Source of the DNA: an uncultured Clostridia bacterium
Lineage (GTDB): Bacteria; Bacillota; Clostridia; Oscillospirales; Ruminococcaceae
Assembly (NCBI GenBank): GCA_946567425.1
Contig: CAMNXF010000003.1
Span: 62,001-126,000 of the forward strand
Length of the DNA: 64,000 nucleotides
Direction of reading: 5' to 3'
Below the pieces are notes generated by a model. That model had not been told where the DNA came from, ran no database searches, and was given only the letters and a program-made list of their open reading frames with translations. Positions 26,752 to 36,041 of this stretch are shown piece after piece; positions within the stretch are counted from its first letter, which is position 1, and every line of letters starts with the position of its first letter. Both the position numbers and the translations under genes were made by a program.

Positions 26752-28125
26752 TTACTTTCTCTTCTTGGAGATTACAACTGCTGCTGCAGCTGCTGCAAGT
26801 GCAACAGGAGCTACTGCCATAGCAACACCAGTGCTGGGGTTAGCGTTGTCGCCCTTGTTAGAGCCGCTGTTGGTGTTGTCGGGAGTAGAAGAAGCAGGTG
26901 TAGAGTTAGAAGTGCTGTCATTCTTGCTATTGTCGTCCTCTACGAGACCACCGTTGTTGCCGGAGTTATCGGGAGCCTTGTCGTTAGCAGTGAAGATAAC
27001 CTTAGTAATCTTAAGATCCTTCATAGCATCGGAAGGAGCAGCATCACCGCCAAGCTCAGTTACGAGGTCAGCAGAGCTAAAGCCCTTTCTCTGAACACCC
27101 CATGTAACACTAGTCAGAGAATACTCATTAGTGTTATTGGAGTAGAAGAAGTTTTTGGGAATCTCAACCTTAAGAGAATTGGTCTCTTCAGTGTAATCAG
27201 CCTCAACAGTGGTATTCTGACCATTGCTGTTTCTGAACATGATAACACCGTCAACCCAGTCCTTGCCGGAAACAGCATTGTTGAATACAAACTCAACAGT
27301 ACCGCCGTTGACCATCTTTCTCATATCATTTCTGCTCCATGCAGTAGCCTCATCATCTACACGGTAGGTGTACTCCCAATCAATAACCTTCTTAGTAGTT
27401 ACCTTTGCCTCAGAAATCTTCCAAGCAACATTGAGATCATTTGTCTGGTCAGCATCCGAACCATCCTTGTTCTTTGCACTCAACGTAAGAGGAGAAGATG
27501 CAGTTGCTGCATTATCAGCGATTGCGTCATTCAACGCATCGGAGATATTAACACCGTTCAAACCACCAGCATAAAGGGATTTAAACTGATCCTCAGTAAG
27601 CTCCAAAGTCAATTCAGCAGTAATCTTGGTCTTATCGCCGACCCAAGAGTTGATCTTGGAATACTTTGTAAAGTCACCAAGCGAATCAGTCTTCAAAGTA
27701 GCCTTTGTATCCTTGTTCTTCTTTACTGTTGTCTTGTCAATAGCAACTTCGCCCTTCTTGGTTGTTTCCTTCTCGCTGCCATATTCGCCTTTCACAATAT
27801 CCCAATCCTGGGTATTAGCAGTGAACTCACTGTTAATCTTACCGGAAACGACCTTAACGTCCTTACCAGTGCCATTCTTTACGATCATCTCAAGAGAAGA
27901 ATAGTTTTCCTTAACCTTGTCACCGTCTTCATCCTTGGGCTTAGCGTTTGTAAAGCCCAAAGCAGTGTTAACATTCTTAACCTCACCCTTGATAGTAACA
28001 GTTACATAGTCAACTACATCGTAGCCCTCATATACAACCTGTGTGGAAGCTGCCGAAGCGGTAGCCGCAAGCGCAGAAACAGCGAGCGTGGAAGCTGCTG
28101 CAGCTGCAATAATCTTCTTTAACAT
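26752..28125 (-). CDS. Secreted cell-surface protein with C-terminal NPSTG sorting-type signal
   Basis: 457 residues. Signal peptide at 1-27 (cleavage near ATASAAS), a beta-rich extracellular region of about 360 residues without a domain I recognise, a Ser/Thr/Asn/Gly linker (about 390-427), then NPSTG, a hydrophobic Ala/Val segment and the positive tail KKRK. This is the layout of sortase-anchored proteins with a non-LPXTG motif. Codon use (many AAG, AAC, GCA, GTT) differs from its GC-rich neighbours and suggests high expression. It has a consensus promoter, a long structured leader and its own terminator. Ligand or role unknown. Confidence 0.8.
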   Translation of the reverse strand: MLKKIIAAAAASTLAVSALAATASAASTQVVYEGYDVVDYVTVTIKGEVKNVNTALGFTNAKPKDEDGDKVKENYSSLEMIVKNGTGKDVKVVSGKINSEFTANTQDWDIVKGEYGSEKETTKKGEVAIDKTTVKKNKDTKATLKTDSLGDFTKYSKINSWVGDKTKITAELTLELTEDQFKSLYAGGLNGVNISDALNDAIADNAATASSPLTLSAKNKDGSDADQTNDLNVAWKISEAKVTTKKVIDWEYTYRVDDEATAWSRNDMRKMVNGGTVEFVFNNAVSGKDWVDGVIMFRNSNGQNTTVEADYTEETNSLKVEIPKNFFYSNNTNEYSLTSVTWGVQRKGFSSADLVTELGGDAAPSDAMKDLKITKVIFTANDKAPDNSGNNGGLVEDDNSKNDSTSNSTPASSTPDNTNSGSNKGDNANPSTGVAMAVAPVALAAAAAAVVISKKRK

Positions 28126-28158
28126 TCTAAATTTCCTCCAATGTTTAAAATTTTTTAC

Positions 28159-28324
28159 CCGTTTATTCAGAAACCCTTTCTCTTAAACGGAAAGCCTATC
28201 CCCTAGCGAGCCGCCCAACGAGTTTAAAGCCTGCCCGCCGTTGAACCTCCTTAAAGAGGTACGGTACATAGTCCCCCCTTTGCTCCGCAAGCCTCGGGGT
28301 TTTGTATGTAGACCGTTTCGGTCT
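28159..28324 (-). promoter_or_regulatory. Structured 5' leader of the surface protein gene (candidate riboswitch or attenuator)
   Basis: About 190 transcribed bases before the ribosome site with several strong pairings on the minus strand: AGACCG-AAA-CGGTCT (28310-28324); TACATA (28305-28310) with TATGTA (28265-28270) enclosing a CCCC/GGGG stem; ACCTC/GAGGT inside CCGT/ACGG (about 28239-28265); and CCGTTTA (28184-28190) with TAAACGG (28159-28165) enclosing AGAAA/TTTCT. Stretches such as GGCTTGCGGAGCAAAGGGG are not coding. I could not match it to c-di-GMP, c-di-AMP, SAM, TPP or cobalamin consensus motifs. Confidence 0.5.
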
Positions 28325-28330
28325 GTTTAC

Positions 28331-28359
28331 ATTATAGAACAAACAGATAAATTTGTCAA
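28331..28359 (-). promoter_or_regulatory. Consensus promoter of the surface protein gene
   Basis: Minus-strand TTGACA (28354-28359) and TATAAT (28331-28336), exactly 17 bases apart. Confidence 0.85.
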
Positions 28360-28603
28360 GGGGATTTTGTATATTTTTTGAATTTTTTTTGGCTTAAAAT
28401 TCAAATTTAAACCCTTTATTTGGCATTTTTAAGGTATTTTTCGGACGAAATCCGGAGAGTTTCACCCCAGTTTTCACAAACTTTTTATGCAATTTATTTT
28501 TTGTTTCGGTAATATTTAACAAATTTTCAACATATAGAGAAAATTTTTACATAAATTACCCTACAACTATATTTTTTTTTGTGCATTTTTCACTTAAACC
28601 GTC
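28360..28603. other. AT-rich divergent spacer
   Basis: About 240 bases of T/A-rich sequence between two divergent consensus promoters. No gene, repeat or RNA element recognised. Confidence 0.5.
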
Positions 28604-28632
28604 TTGACATATATTTGATAACGTGCTATAAT
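28604..28632 (+). promoter_or_regulatory. Consensus promoter of the hybrid histidine kinase
   Basis: TTGACA (28604-28609) and TATAAT (28627-28632), exactly 17 bases apart, 70 bases before the start codon. Confidence 0.85.
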
Positions 28633-28701
28633 TATTTATATATTATAAATTTACCTTATTATAAAGCGCTTGACTTAATTTAATATAGAGAGGTTATTGT
28701 T

Positions 28702-31700
28702 ATGTATCATTGTCGGATGCAGTTTTATTTTGCGGGTGTTTCGGACGAGTTTCGCCGTACAATTAAAGACATTGACCCGCCGGAAAACTTTGAGTATGAG
28801 TTTGTTGATGACATCACAGGGGCGGACGTTATTTTCGCCGATCTGTCGGCTTTTTCGTCTGTTGCCGAACTTCGCGGGCTGCTCGCTAACGTTAAGGTCT
28901 ACAACGATACTGGCGAACATGCTGATATTATAATCATCTGCCGCAAGGACGATAGTGTTTTTGTGGAGGAGCTTTCGTTCGCGAATGACGTGTGGTTCCT
29001 CCCTTTGAGCGATGATGAGATAAGATTCCGTTTCGGGCGCTGTCAACGGCTTCATACAATAAAACTCGACCGCTGGCAGACCCGTCAATACCTCGAGGCG
29101 ACTATCAATAATATCCCGAGCCTGGTGTGGTACAAGACCAAGGACGGCGTTCACGAAAAGGTAAACGACAGTTTCTGCGAGACCGTTGGCAAAACGCGCG
29201 AGCAGGTCGAGGGACAGCGTCACGCATACATTTGGAACGTTGATCGGGACGATCCCGCGTGTATCGAATCTGAACGCGTTGTTATGGAAACGCGGAAAAC
29301 CTATGTTTCCGAGGAGGTAGTCAAGTCAGGCGACGGCATCAAGCTGCTCACAACATATAAATCGCCGCTGTACGACGTGGACGGCTCGGTTATGGGAACA
29401 GTCGGCGTTGCTATTGACGTTACAAAGGAACGTGCCTACGAGGAGGAGATTATCAAGAAAAACGCCTCGCTTGAAAAGGTGCTCACATCTATCGATTGCG
29501 GAGTGCTTTGTCACTCGCTGGACGGAAAGCGCATTATCAGCGTGAATAACGCAGCACTTAAGATCCTTGGTTACACGTCGCGCGAGGATCTTTTGCAAAG
29601 CGGGTTTGATATGGTCGCTGATTCCGTACTCGATGATGATAAGCCGAGACTGCGTGAGCGTATTATGATGCTGAAAAAAGAAAACGACAGCATAAGTGTG
29701 GAATACGATGTTCGGCATACCGACGGCGAAATTTTACATATAATGGGAAACGTTAAAATACTCAAGGCTAACGGTGAGTTGTTCTATCAGCGCTTTTTGC
29801 TTGACATTACCGAACAGAAAAAACGCGAGCGCAATATCGAGCGTCAACAGGCAGAGCTTGTACAGGCGCTCGGTATCGACTACAATCTAATATGTTACTT
29901 CGATCTGAACACAGGAATGGGTCATTCCCTGCGTGTGAATGACTGTGAAAAGCACGTTCTCAGCCGTGTTTTCGGCGGAAAAATCTCACTTTCCGACAGC
30001 GTTGAAAAATACATTGCCGGGTGCGTTAGCGATGACGACAAGGAGATGCTGCGCGATACGCTTTCCGTGGAAAATCTCATAAAGGAGCTTTCCGAGCGGG
30101 AAGTGTTCCACATAAATTACCGCGTTATCTGCGGCGGCGTTCTTCGATACTTCCAAATGAAAGCCGTCCGCACAGGCGACTGGGCAAGTGACCGCGGTAT
30201 GGTTATCGGGTTCCGCAGCGTTGACGAAGAAATTCGCCTTGAAATGGAGAAAAAGGAGCTGCTTGAGAGCGCACTTATGCAGGCGAACCGCGCGAACAAG
30301 GCAAAGAGCGTGTTTCTGTCAAATATGTCGCACGATATACGCACACCCATGAATGCGATCGTAGGCTTTACGTCACTGGCGATATCGCACATTGACCAGA
30401 GGGAACGCGTGGAGGAATACCTTAAAAAGATCGCGACCTCGGGAAGTCATCTGTTGAGCCTTATCAACGACGTGCTTGACATGAGCCGCATAGAGAGCGG
30501 AAGAATGCATCTTGAGGAGAAGCCTTGCAGTCTGCCTGAGATACTTCACGAGCTGCGGAACATTCTCCAGGCTGACGTCAACGCAAAGCAGCTTGAGCTG
30601 TGCATAGATACTGTCAACGTTTATGACGAGGACATTTTCTGCGATAAATTAAGGCTCAACCAGGTGCTGCTCAATCTGCTCAGCAACGCCGTAAAGTACA
30701 CGGGCGCGGGCGGAACCATCACCGTGCGCATTGTCGAAGCGGCGGGAGCGCCGGAGGGTTTCGCAAACTATGAGTTCATTATAAAGGATACGGGCATCGG
30801 AATGAGCGAGGAATTCGTTCAGCATATATTTGAGCCGTTCGAGCGCGAACGTAACTCGACTATAAGCGGTATTCAAGGCACGGGTCTGGGCATGGCGATA
30901 ACGAAAAATATCGTCGATATGATGAACGGAACTATCGAGGTAACGAGTGAACAGAACGTTGGCACGGAATGCAAGGTGTCGTTTACATTCAGGCTGAACG
31001 CCGAAAAACACGAGCCACAGCTTATCAACGAGTTTAAGAACTGCCGTGCGCTCGTTGTCGACGACGATTTTAATACGTGCGACAGCGTTTCGTTTATGCT
31101 CCAACAGCTCGGATTACGCGCGGAGTGGACGCTCTCGGGTAAGGAGGCGATACTCAGGACGCGTCAAGCTTGCTCACGCGGCGACAATTACAGCGTTTAC
31201 ATCGTTGACTGTTTCCTACCCGATATGAACGGTATCGAGGTTATCAGGAGGATACGCAAGGAGACAGACGAGAACGTTCCCGTTATCGTGCTGACGGCTT
31301 ACGACTGGACGGAGTTCGAGGAAGAGGCGCGCTCGGCAGGAGTTTCGGCGTTCTGCAGCAAGCCGTTGTTCCTCTCGGAGCTGCGGCGCTGTCTCAGCGC
31401 GATAAGCGGCGTGAGCGGTGAATCCGAAAAGCCGGCCGAAAAGACCTACTCGGGGCGAATTCTGCTTGTCGAGGACAACGAGCTTAACCAAGAGATTGCC
31501 GAAGCGATACTCACTGAAGCGGGATTTGAGGTCGAAATAGCCAACAACGGAAAGTTGGCGGTCGAAATGACCGAAAACTCCGAGCCGGGGTATTATCAGC
31601 TTGTGCTCATGGATGTGCAGATGCCTGTTATGAACGGTTACGAGGCCACGCAGCTTATCCGAGGACTTGAAAATAAGCAGCTTGCTGAGATACCGATACT

Positions 31701-31827
31701 CGCTATGACGGCGAACGCTTTTGAGGAGGATAAGCAAGCCGCTCTCGACAGCGGAATGAACGGGCATATCGCAAAGCCGATAAACGTTGAAACGCTGTTC
31801 GCCGCGCTGGATAAGATAATCAAGTAA
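28702..31827 (+). CDS. Cytosolic PAS-containing hybrid histidine kinase with two receiver domains
   Basis: 1,041 residues, no membrane segment. An N-terminal alpha/beta domain (1-115) resembles a receiver but lacks the phospho-acceptor site. Two PAS domains follow (about 125-245 and 255-375) and a third sensor-like module (about 380-515). The kinase core has the H-box SHDIRTPMNAI with His544, N-box LLSNAVKYTGAG, G-boxes DTGIGMS and GTGLGMAITK. Two receivers follow, with likely phospho-acceptors Asp836 (VDCFLPDMNG) and Asp971 (LMDVQMPVMNG). No output domain and no adjacent response regulator exist, so it may signal to an HPt or separate regulator elsewhere. Input unknown. AGAGAGG site before ATG. 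Confidence 0.93.
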   Translation: MYHCRMQFYFAGVSDEFRRTIKDIDPPENFEYEFVDDITGADVIFADLSAFSSVAELRGLLANVKVYNDTGEHADIIIICRKDDSVFVEELSFANDVWFLPLSDDEIRFRFGRCQRLHTIKLDRWQTRQYLEATINNIPSLVWYKTKDGVHEKVNDSFCETVGKTREQVEGQRHAYIWNVDRDDPACIESERVVMETRKTYVSEEVVKSGDGIKLLTTYKSPLYDVDGSVMGTVGVAIDVTKERAYEEEIIKKNASLEKVLTSIDCGVLCHSLDGKRIISVNNAALKILGYTSREDLLQSGFDMVADSVLDDDKPRLRERIMMLKKENDSISVEYDVRHTDGEILHIMGNVKILKANGELFYQRFLLDITEQKKRERNIERQQAELVQALGIDYNLICYFDLNTGMGHSLRVNDCEKHVLSRVFGGKISLSDSVEKYIAGCVSDDDKEMLRDTLSVENLIKELSEREVFHINYRVICGGVLRYFQMKAVRTGDWASDRGMVIGFRSVDEEIRLEMEKKELLESALMQANRANKAKSVFLSNMSHDIRTPMNAIVGFTSLAISHIDQRERVEEYLKKIATSGSHLLSLINDVLDMSRIESGRMHLEEKPCSLPEILHELRNILQADVNAKQLELCIDTVNVYDEDIFCDKLRLNQVLLNLLSNAVKYTGAGGTITVRIVEAAGAPEGFANYEFIIKDTGIGMSEEFVQHIFEPFERERNSTISGIQGTGLGMAITKNIVDMMNGTIEVTSEQNVGTECKVSFTFRLNAEKHEPQLINEFKNCRALVVDDDFNTCDSVSFMLQQLGLRAEWTLSGKEAILRTRQACSRGDNYSVYIVDCFLPDMNGIEVIRRIRKETDENVPVIVLTAYDWTEFEEEARSAGVSAFCSKPLFLSELRRCLSAISGVSGESEKPAEKTYSGRILLVEDNELNQEIAEAILTEAGFEVEIANNGKLAVEMTENSEPGYYQLVLMDVQMPVMNGYEATQLIRGLENKQLAEIPILAMTANAFEEDKQAALDSGMNGHIAKPINVETLFAALDKIIK

Positions 31828-31862
31828 TCAAAAGTCCCCGAAAGAAATCGGGGACTTTTGAT
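31827..31862. terminator. Bidirectional terminator
   Basis: A perfect 15-bp inverted repeat ATCAAAAGTCCCCGA / TCGGGGACTTTTGAT with a six-base loop lies between the convergent kinase and corA genes, ending at each stop codon. T-runs are present on both strands. Confidence 0.9.
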
Positions 31863-32810
31863 TTACCTGAATTTCTGTATGATGTTCATCAGAACACCAA
31901 CCCCGACCGCCAGCACGGCGCTCAGCACAATCGGGAACCAGACGTTCGCGAGCGGCAGACCGTTCGCTGCGTCGCCGAGGTTCATTCCGTAAAAGCTGAA
32001 CACGATCGTCGGCATGGTAAGGATTATTGTAATGGTTGTCATACGTTTCATTATTATATTAAGGTTGTTGGAGATGATACTCGCAAACGTGTCCATTGTG
32101 CCGTTAAGAATGTTCGAGTAGATATTAGTCATCTCTATCGCCTGTTTTACTTCGATAAGCACGTCGTCGAGCAGATCCTGATCCTCCTCATAGAGCTTGA
32201 GGTAACGTCCGCGCATCAGCTTTTCCAGCACCGCCTCGTTGGATTTCAGCGAGGTCGAGAAATAAACCAGCGACTTTTCAAGCCCGAGAAGCTGTATAAG
32301 CCCCTTGTTCTTCATCGACAGGTACATCTTGCCCTCAACGTAATTCGATATCTTGTCGATCTGTTTGAGGTATTGTAAGTACCTCGCGGCTATCCGCAGC
32401 AGTATCGAAAACACAAACCTTGTTCGCAGATTGGGCTGTATACCCTTTACAACGCCCTTTGACAGCTCGTCAAGCACCACGTTCGCCTTTGCGCTTACGG
32501 TGATGACGTTTTTGTCGGTTATGATTATCGACATCGGCGTGGTGTAGTATTGCAGCGTATTGTCGTAGTCGCCGTCCTGTTCGGCTACGGGATAATCGAC
32601 GACTATCAGCGTTACGCCGTCATCGCTCTCAATTCGCGACGGCTCTTCCTCGTCGAGCGCGGCGCGGATATAATCGCGGTCAATACCCATATCGTCCTCG
32701 ATATCGGATATCTCCGTTTCGGTCGGGTCAATAAGCGATATCCAGCACCCCGCTTCGGGCTTTTCGAGCTCGCATATCTTTCCCTCTATGCTTCTGTAAT
32801 AATTTACCAA
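31863..32810 (-). CDS. CorA-family divalent cation (magnesium) transporter
   Basis: About 315 residues. A large soluble N-terminal domain, a long helix (about 200-255), and two C-terminal membrane segments; the first ends in the signature YGMN (about 290). CorA pentamers import Mg2+ and, in some relatives, Co2+ or Ni2+. The most likely start is TTG 32810, ten bases after GGAGG; the GTG at 32819 is too close to that site. It stands alone. Confidence 0.92.
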   Translation of the reverse strand: MVNYYRSIEGKICELEKPEAGCWISLIDPTETEISDIEDDMGIDRDYIRAALDEEEPSRIESDDGVTLIVVDYPVAEQDGDYDNTLQYYTTPMSIIITDKNVITVSAKANVVLDELSKGVVKGIQPNLRTRFVFSILLRIAARYLQYLKQIDKISNYVEGKMYLSMKNKGLIQLLGLEKSLVYFSTSLKSNEAVLEKLMRGRYLKLYEEDQDLLDDVLIEVKQAIEMTNIYSNILNGTMDTFASIISNNLNIIMKRMTTITIILTMPTIVFSFYGMNLGDAANGLPLANVWFPIVLSAVLAVGVGVLMNIIQKFR

Positions 32811-33031
32811 TAAGGTCACTCCTCCGCTTTACGCAGAAAAGCCTACGCTATGAACGCACAAGCCCTCTGCGGTATTTCTTCGACATCGGCAACTGCCCGG
32901 GTCTGCGTTCATAAAATTCACCCCTTGTTTTAAACATATTTACTTTATGATTATAACACATTCCGCGGCGAAATTCAACCCTTTTTGCAAAAAAATCTTC
33001 ATCATAAACGTGAGCCGAACAGAATAAATAA

Positions 33032-33054
33032 CCCCGCACATCGCCTGTACGGGG
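33032..33054 (-). terminator. Probable terminator of the SGNH lipoprotein gene
   Basis: CCCCG / CGGGG stem with a partly paired interior, 28 bases after the stop codon at 33083, followed on the minus strand by TTATTTATT. Confidence 0.55.
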
Positions 33055-33082
33055 ATTAACTTATTCAATGCTCCGTTTGAAC

Positions 33083-34318
33083 TTATCGGGAAAGCAGCTC
33101 CCGCGCTTTGGCGTTATCCGCGCATATTGCGTAGATCACGATATTTTCGTCTATCTCAACAAAGCAGTCGTCGAATTTGTACATTTCGCCCGGCGTGTAG
33201 TCCTTAAATACCTTGCGCTGATGCTCGATGCGTTTCTCCAGCGCGTCCGCAACGCGCTTCGCGGCATCCGCGTCCTTTGCGGCAAACGCTCCGAATTCGT
33301 CGGGAACGGCTCCCGAACCGCATAAATACGCCGAAAAATCGTCAACGTCCGCTTTGTCAATATCGTAGAATATATCCAGCCCGTCAAATGTTACCTCCAC
33401 CATTGTCGGCAGCTCCAGTGCTTCGGCGAGCGCCGATGTTCTTTTCGAGAGCTCGGACACAAAAATCGCGGAGCTGCCCGCAGCCGCCTCAAGCGTTTTC
33501 TGAACTCTAGACAACAGCACCGGATATGTCTTTCCCACAAAATGCATACCGTCGTCGTACACATATTCCTCGTTGAAATATCCCTTATCGTCCTTTAAAA
33601 CGGAGTTGAGGTCGCAGTACGCCACGTCAAGATCCGAACACAACGCGGATATTTTCTCATTCAGAGCGTCGATAAGCTCGTTTGTAATGCCCGAATAGCT
33701 CGCCATAGAGCTGTTCGCCGTTATTGGCGGAACGGAGACCGCGCATATCGCGCTGTCTGGGCAGTCGGTTGTCAGCCTGTCCAAAAGATTGCGGTAATCG
33801 GCGGCGTATTCCTCCTGATCGGTCTGCGGGGTTAATCCGTTTGAGCCGAGCATTATAATTATATGCGCGGGCTGCCTTTCTTCGGCATAATCCGCCGCGC
33901 TGCCTATGTAAAAATCCTCGTCGAAAGCGAAATTTGCCGCGCGCCATGGCGTATAACCTCCAACTGCCGCAACGTTTTCGCGGTCAATGTACGAATACAG
34001 GTACAACCCCGTAAAAATGCTGTCGCCGATAAACAGATCGTTCTTGAAAAAATTCTCGTCGTAGTCGCTTGTAAGCTCAGGCACAAGCCCGTATTTCTGC
34101 CCAGAGCTCTGCGCGCTTGACGAAGAGCTTGACGCTGCTGAACTATCGGCACTTGAAAACGGCTCGGCGGAGCTTGCCCCGCTCGAACCCGACGCGCTGT
34201 CCATCTCGGAAAGCTCATAGTCGGCAAAACTGTCCGAGGAGTATTCCCGGTTTGTACTGCATGCGGTAAACGTTAATGTAAACGTAAATATAATTGACAA
34301 CCAAACTGTTCTCTTCAT
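33083..34318 (-). CDS. Lipoprotein with SGNH/GDSL hydrolase domain and C-terminal DUF4358 domain
   Basis: 411 residues. Lipoprotein signal MKRTVWLSIIFTFTLTFTACS with lipid-bearing Cys20, then a low-complexity Ser/Ala linker (about 36-75). The SGNH domain (about 80-265) has NDLFIGDSIFTGL (block I Ser), IIIMLGSNGL (block III Gly-x-Asn) and DDGMHFVGKTY (block V Asp-x-x-His), so an esterase or acetylhydrolase activity at the cell surface is likely. The C-terminus (about 290-411) has the DUF4358 pattern FYDIDKADVDDFSAY ... AADALEKR-like ... FKDYTPGEMYKFDDC. The fusion of the two is unusual. The gene is 32 bases downstream of another lipoprotein gene. Confidence 0.85.
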   Translation of the reverse strand: MKRTVWLSIIFTFTLTFTACSTNREYSSDSFADYELSEMDSASGSSGASSAEPFSSADSSAASSSSSSAQSSGQKYGLVPELTSDYDENFFKNDLFIGDSIFTGLYLYSYIDRENVAAVGGYTPWRAANFAFDEDFYIGSAADYAEERQPAHIIIMLGSNGLTPQTDQEEYAADYRNLLDRLTTDCPDSAICAVSVPPITANSSMASYSGITNELIDALNEKISALCSDLDVAYCDLNSVLKDDKGYFNEEYVYDDGMHFVGKTYPVLLSRVQKTLEAAAGSSAIFVSELSKRTSALAEALELPTMVEVTFDGLDIFYDIDKADVDDFSAYLCGSGAVPDEFGAFAAKDADAAKRVADALEKRIEHQRKVFKDYTPGEMYKFDDCFVEIDENIVIYAICADNAKARELLSR

Positions 34319-34349
34319 AAATTTTTCCTTTCCGCGTAAAGCAATTTTT

Positions 34350-35537
34350 TTACAGCTTAACGTTAAATGATCTTGTTATCTGCGGCGGCAAGGCGCACCC
34401 CGTTACCGAAACGGGTTCGACACGCTCAAAACAATTTTCCTCGGAGTTAAAAACGAATGTGTAGTCACTCCACGGCATACCCGTGTTAAACGTTATATAC
34501 TTGCCTCCAATGATCTGTATTTTGTTTTCTTTATACATATCCCACGCGTCAGGCAGATAAGTCCTGATGATAATATCCGAGCATATTATACCCGCAAGCT
34601 CCTCGCTCGGAGGAACTGCCGCGACCGCGCAGAACTCGCCGCTTTCCGCGTCAAACATAAACGGCTCAAAGGTGTTCCAGCCGTAACCGCCCATCAGCAT
34701 TCCGCGGTACAGCGATATCGGGCAGCCCGAAAGCTCAAGCTTCGGCTTGCCGTTCTTGAAAGAATAGACCGCTCCGAGCTGTCCGCCCTCGTTGTGACCG
34801 AAACCGAACAGCGCGTGAACCGTGCCGTCCATATAGGCGATCAACTCAAACAAACCGTAATCTTGGCGACAGGCGTCGTCTAAAATATACGCCTCGCCGT
34901 CGGCGTTCACATACACGGGGATATGAAAGCCCGCGTGAGCCGATGAGTCGCACTTTGACAGCGGCAAGGGAACCCTGAGCAGAATAATGCTCTCCTCGTG
35001 CTCCCCGTCGATTGGGTATTTAACGCTCGATACTATATCGTACCTGAAATCTATCTCCGACGTTTCTGCACCGATAATGCAGTCTCTGTACCCGTAACTG
35101 AGCCACACGGGAATATCCGCGGCTTCATTGGCAATAAGCTCCCCGTTCTCAAAGCGAAACATTTTGTTCGCAAGCGTTATCGCTTCGTTGTAAGCGTCGG
35201 ATTTTCTGTAAGCGTCGACCGCCCGTGCAACCGCCTCGCCGTCCGCCTGAGGAATTAAAATGTCGTTTATATAAGAGCAGCTCATAAGGCTTACGTCGTC
35301 AAAATCGGTGATATATTTTCCGATATCGAAGCCCTCGGGGATCGCGGATATATAATCGTCACCCCGCAGAGCGCCCGATCCGCTTGACGTTGAGTTTTCA
35401 AGACCGCCGCTCACGGCAGTGGAGGGAGCGTCGTAGCTGTTTTCCGTTGAACTGTCATAGAGCAAGGTTATACTGCCGCACGCTGTGAGCGACAATACCA
35501 GCGACAGCACAACTATCAATATTGTCGTTTTTTTCAT
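34350..35537 (-). CDS. Lipoprotein of unknown function
   Basis: 395 residues with lipoprotein signal MKKTTILIVVLSLVLSLTAC (Cys20) followed by a Ser/Thr/Gly-rich linker (about 30-60). The rest is a globular, beta-rich extracellular domain with no motif I can name; landmarks are GFGHNEGGQLGAVYSFKNG and GGYGWNTFEPFMFDAESG. AAAGGAG precedes the ATG. It probably shares a transcript with the SGNH lipoprotein downstream and with rlmH upstream. Confidence 0.75.
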   Translation of the reverse strand: MKKTTILIVVLSLVLSLTACGSITLLYDSSTENSYDAPSTAVSGGLENSTSSGSGALRGDDYISAIPEGFDIGKYITDFDDVSLMSCSYINDILIPQADGEAVARAVDAYRKSDAYNEAITLANKMFRFENGELIANEAADIPVWLSYGYRDCIIGAETSEIDFRYDIVSSVKYPIDGEHEESIILLRVPLPLSKCDSSAHAGFHIPVYVNADGEAYILDDACRQDYGLFELIAYMDGTVHALFGFGHNEGGQLGAVYSFKNGKPKLELSGCPISLYRGMLMGGYGWNTFEPFMFDAESGEFCAVAAVPPSEELAGIICSDIIIRTYLPDAWDMYKENKIQIIGGKYITFNTGMPWSDYTFVFNSEENCFERVEPVSVTGCALPPQITRSFNVKL

Positions 35538-35564
35538 AGACCGCTCCTTTAAGGCAACACCGCA

Positions 35565-36041
35565 TTACTTATGATACTTCGAGTTATTCATTATCGAGAA
35601 GGCCCTGTACACCTGCTCGAACAGCATAACCCTCGCAAGGCTGTGCGGGAACGTCATCGACGACATTGAGAGCCGCATACCGCACTTGCGCTTAAGGCTC
35701 TCGTGAAGCCCGAACGAACTGCCGACAATAAAGCTGACCGTCGATGTGCCGCCGTTTCCGAGACTTTCCAGCTTCGCCGCAAGCTCCTCACTCGACATCA
35801 TTTTCCCCTCGACGCACATCGCGACCGTGAAGCCCGCCGCCTGTGCGCGGATAAGCTCCGCTTCGCTGCAGAGCGCCTTTTCAATCTGCGCGGGGCTCGG
35901 ATTCTGCGGAAGATCGACAGGCTCGGGCTCTCTCACCGCGACCTTTGCGAACGCGCCGAGCCGTTTTTGGTACTCCGCGCATGCCTCACGGAAGTACCTC
36001 TCTTTCAGCTTGCCCATTGCCACGAAATTTACCGTCATCAT
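35565..36041 (-). CDS. rlmH: 23S rRNA (pseudouridine1915-N3)-methyltransferase RlmH
   Basis: 158 residues, SPOUT methyltransferase. The N-terminus (MMTVNFVAMGKLKERYFREACAEY begins it) and the SAM-binding knot motifs FIVGSSFGLHESL, MSSMTFPHSLARVMLFEQVYRA and the C-terminal NSKYHK are standard. It methylates pseudouridine 1915 in helix 69 of 23S rRNA. The start overlaps the stop of the carboxypeptidase gene by 3 bases (ATGA). Confidence 0.96.
   Translation of the reverse strand: MMTVNFVAMGKLKERYFREACAEYQKRLGAFAKVAVREPEPVDLPQNPSPAQIEKALCSEAELIRAQAAGFTVAMCVEGKMMSSEELAAKLESLGNGGTSTVSFIVGSSFGLHESLKRKCGMRLSMSSMTFPHSLARVMLFEQVYRAFSIMNNSKYHK

Noticed and set aside
28159..28324. c-di-GMP or c-di-AMP riboswitch for the surface protein
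   Set aside because: Some G-rich pieces resemble parts of these classes, but the key conserved strings and their order were not found, so I left the class open.
32848..33039. 63-codon frame upstream of corA
   Set aside because: No ribosome site, no family, and it spans AT-rich spacer and terminator-like sequence.
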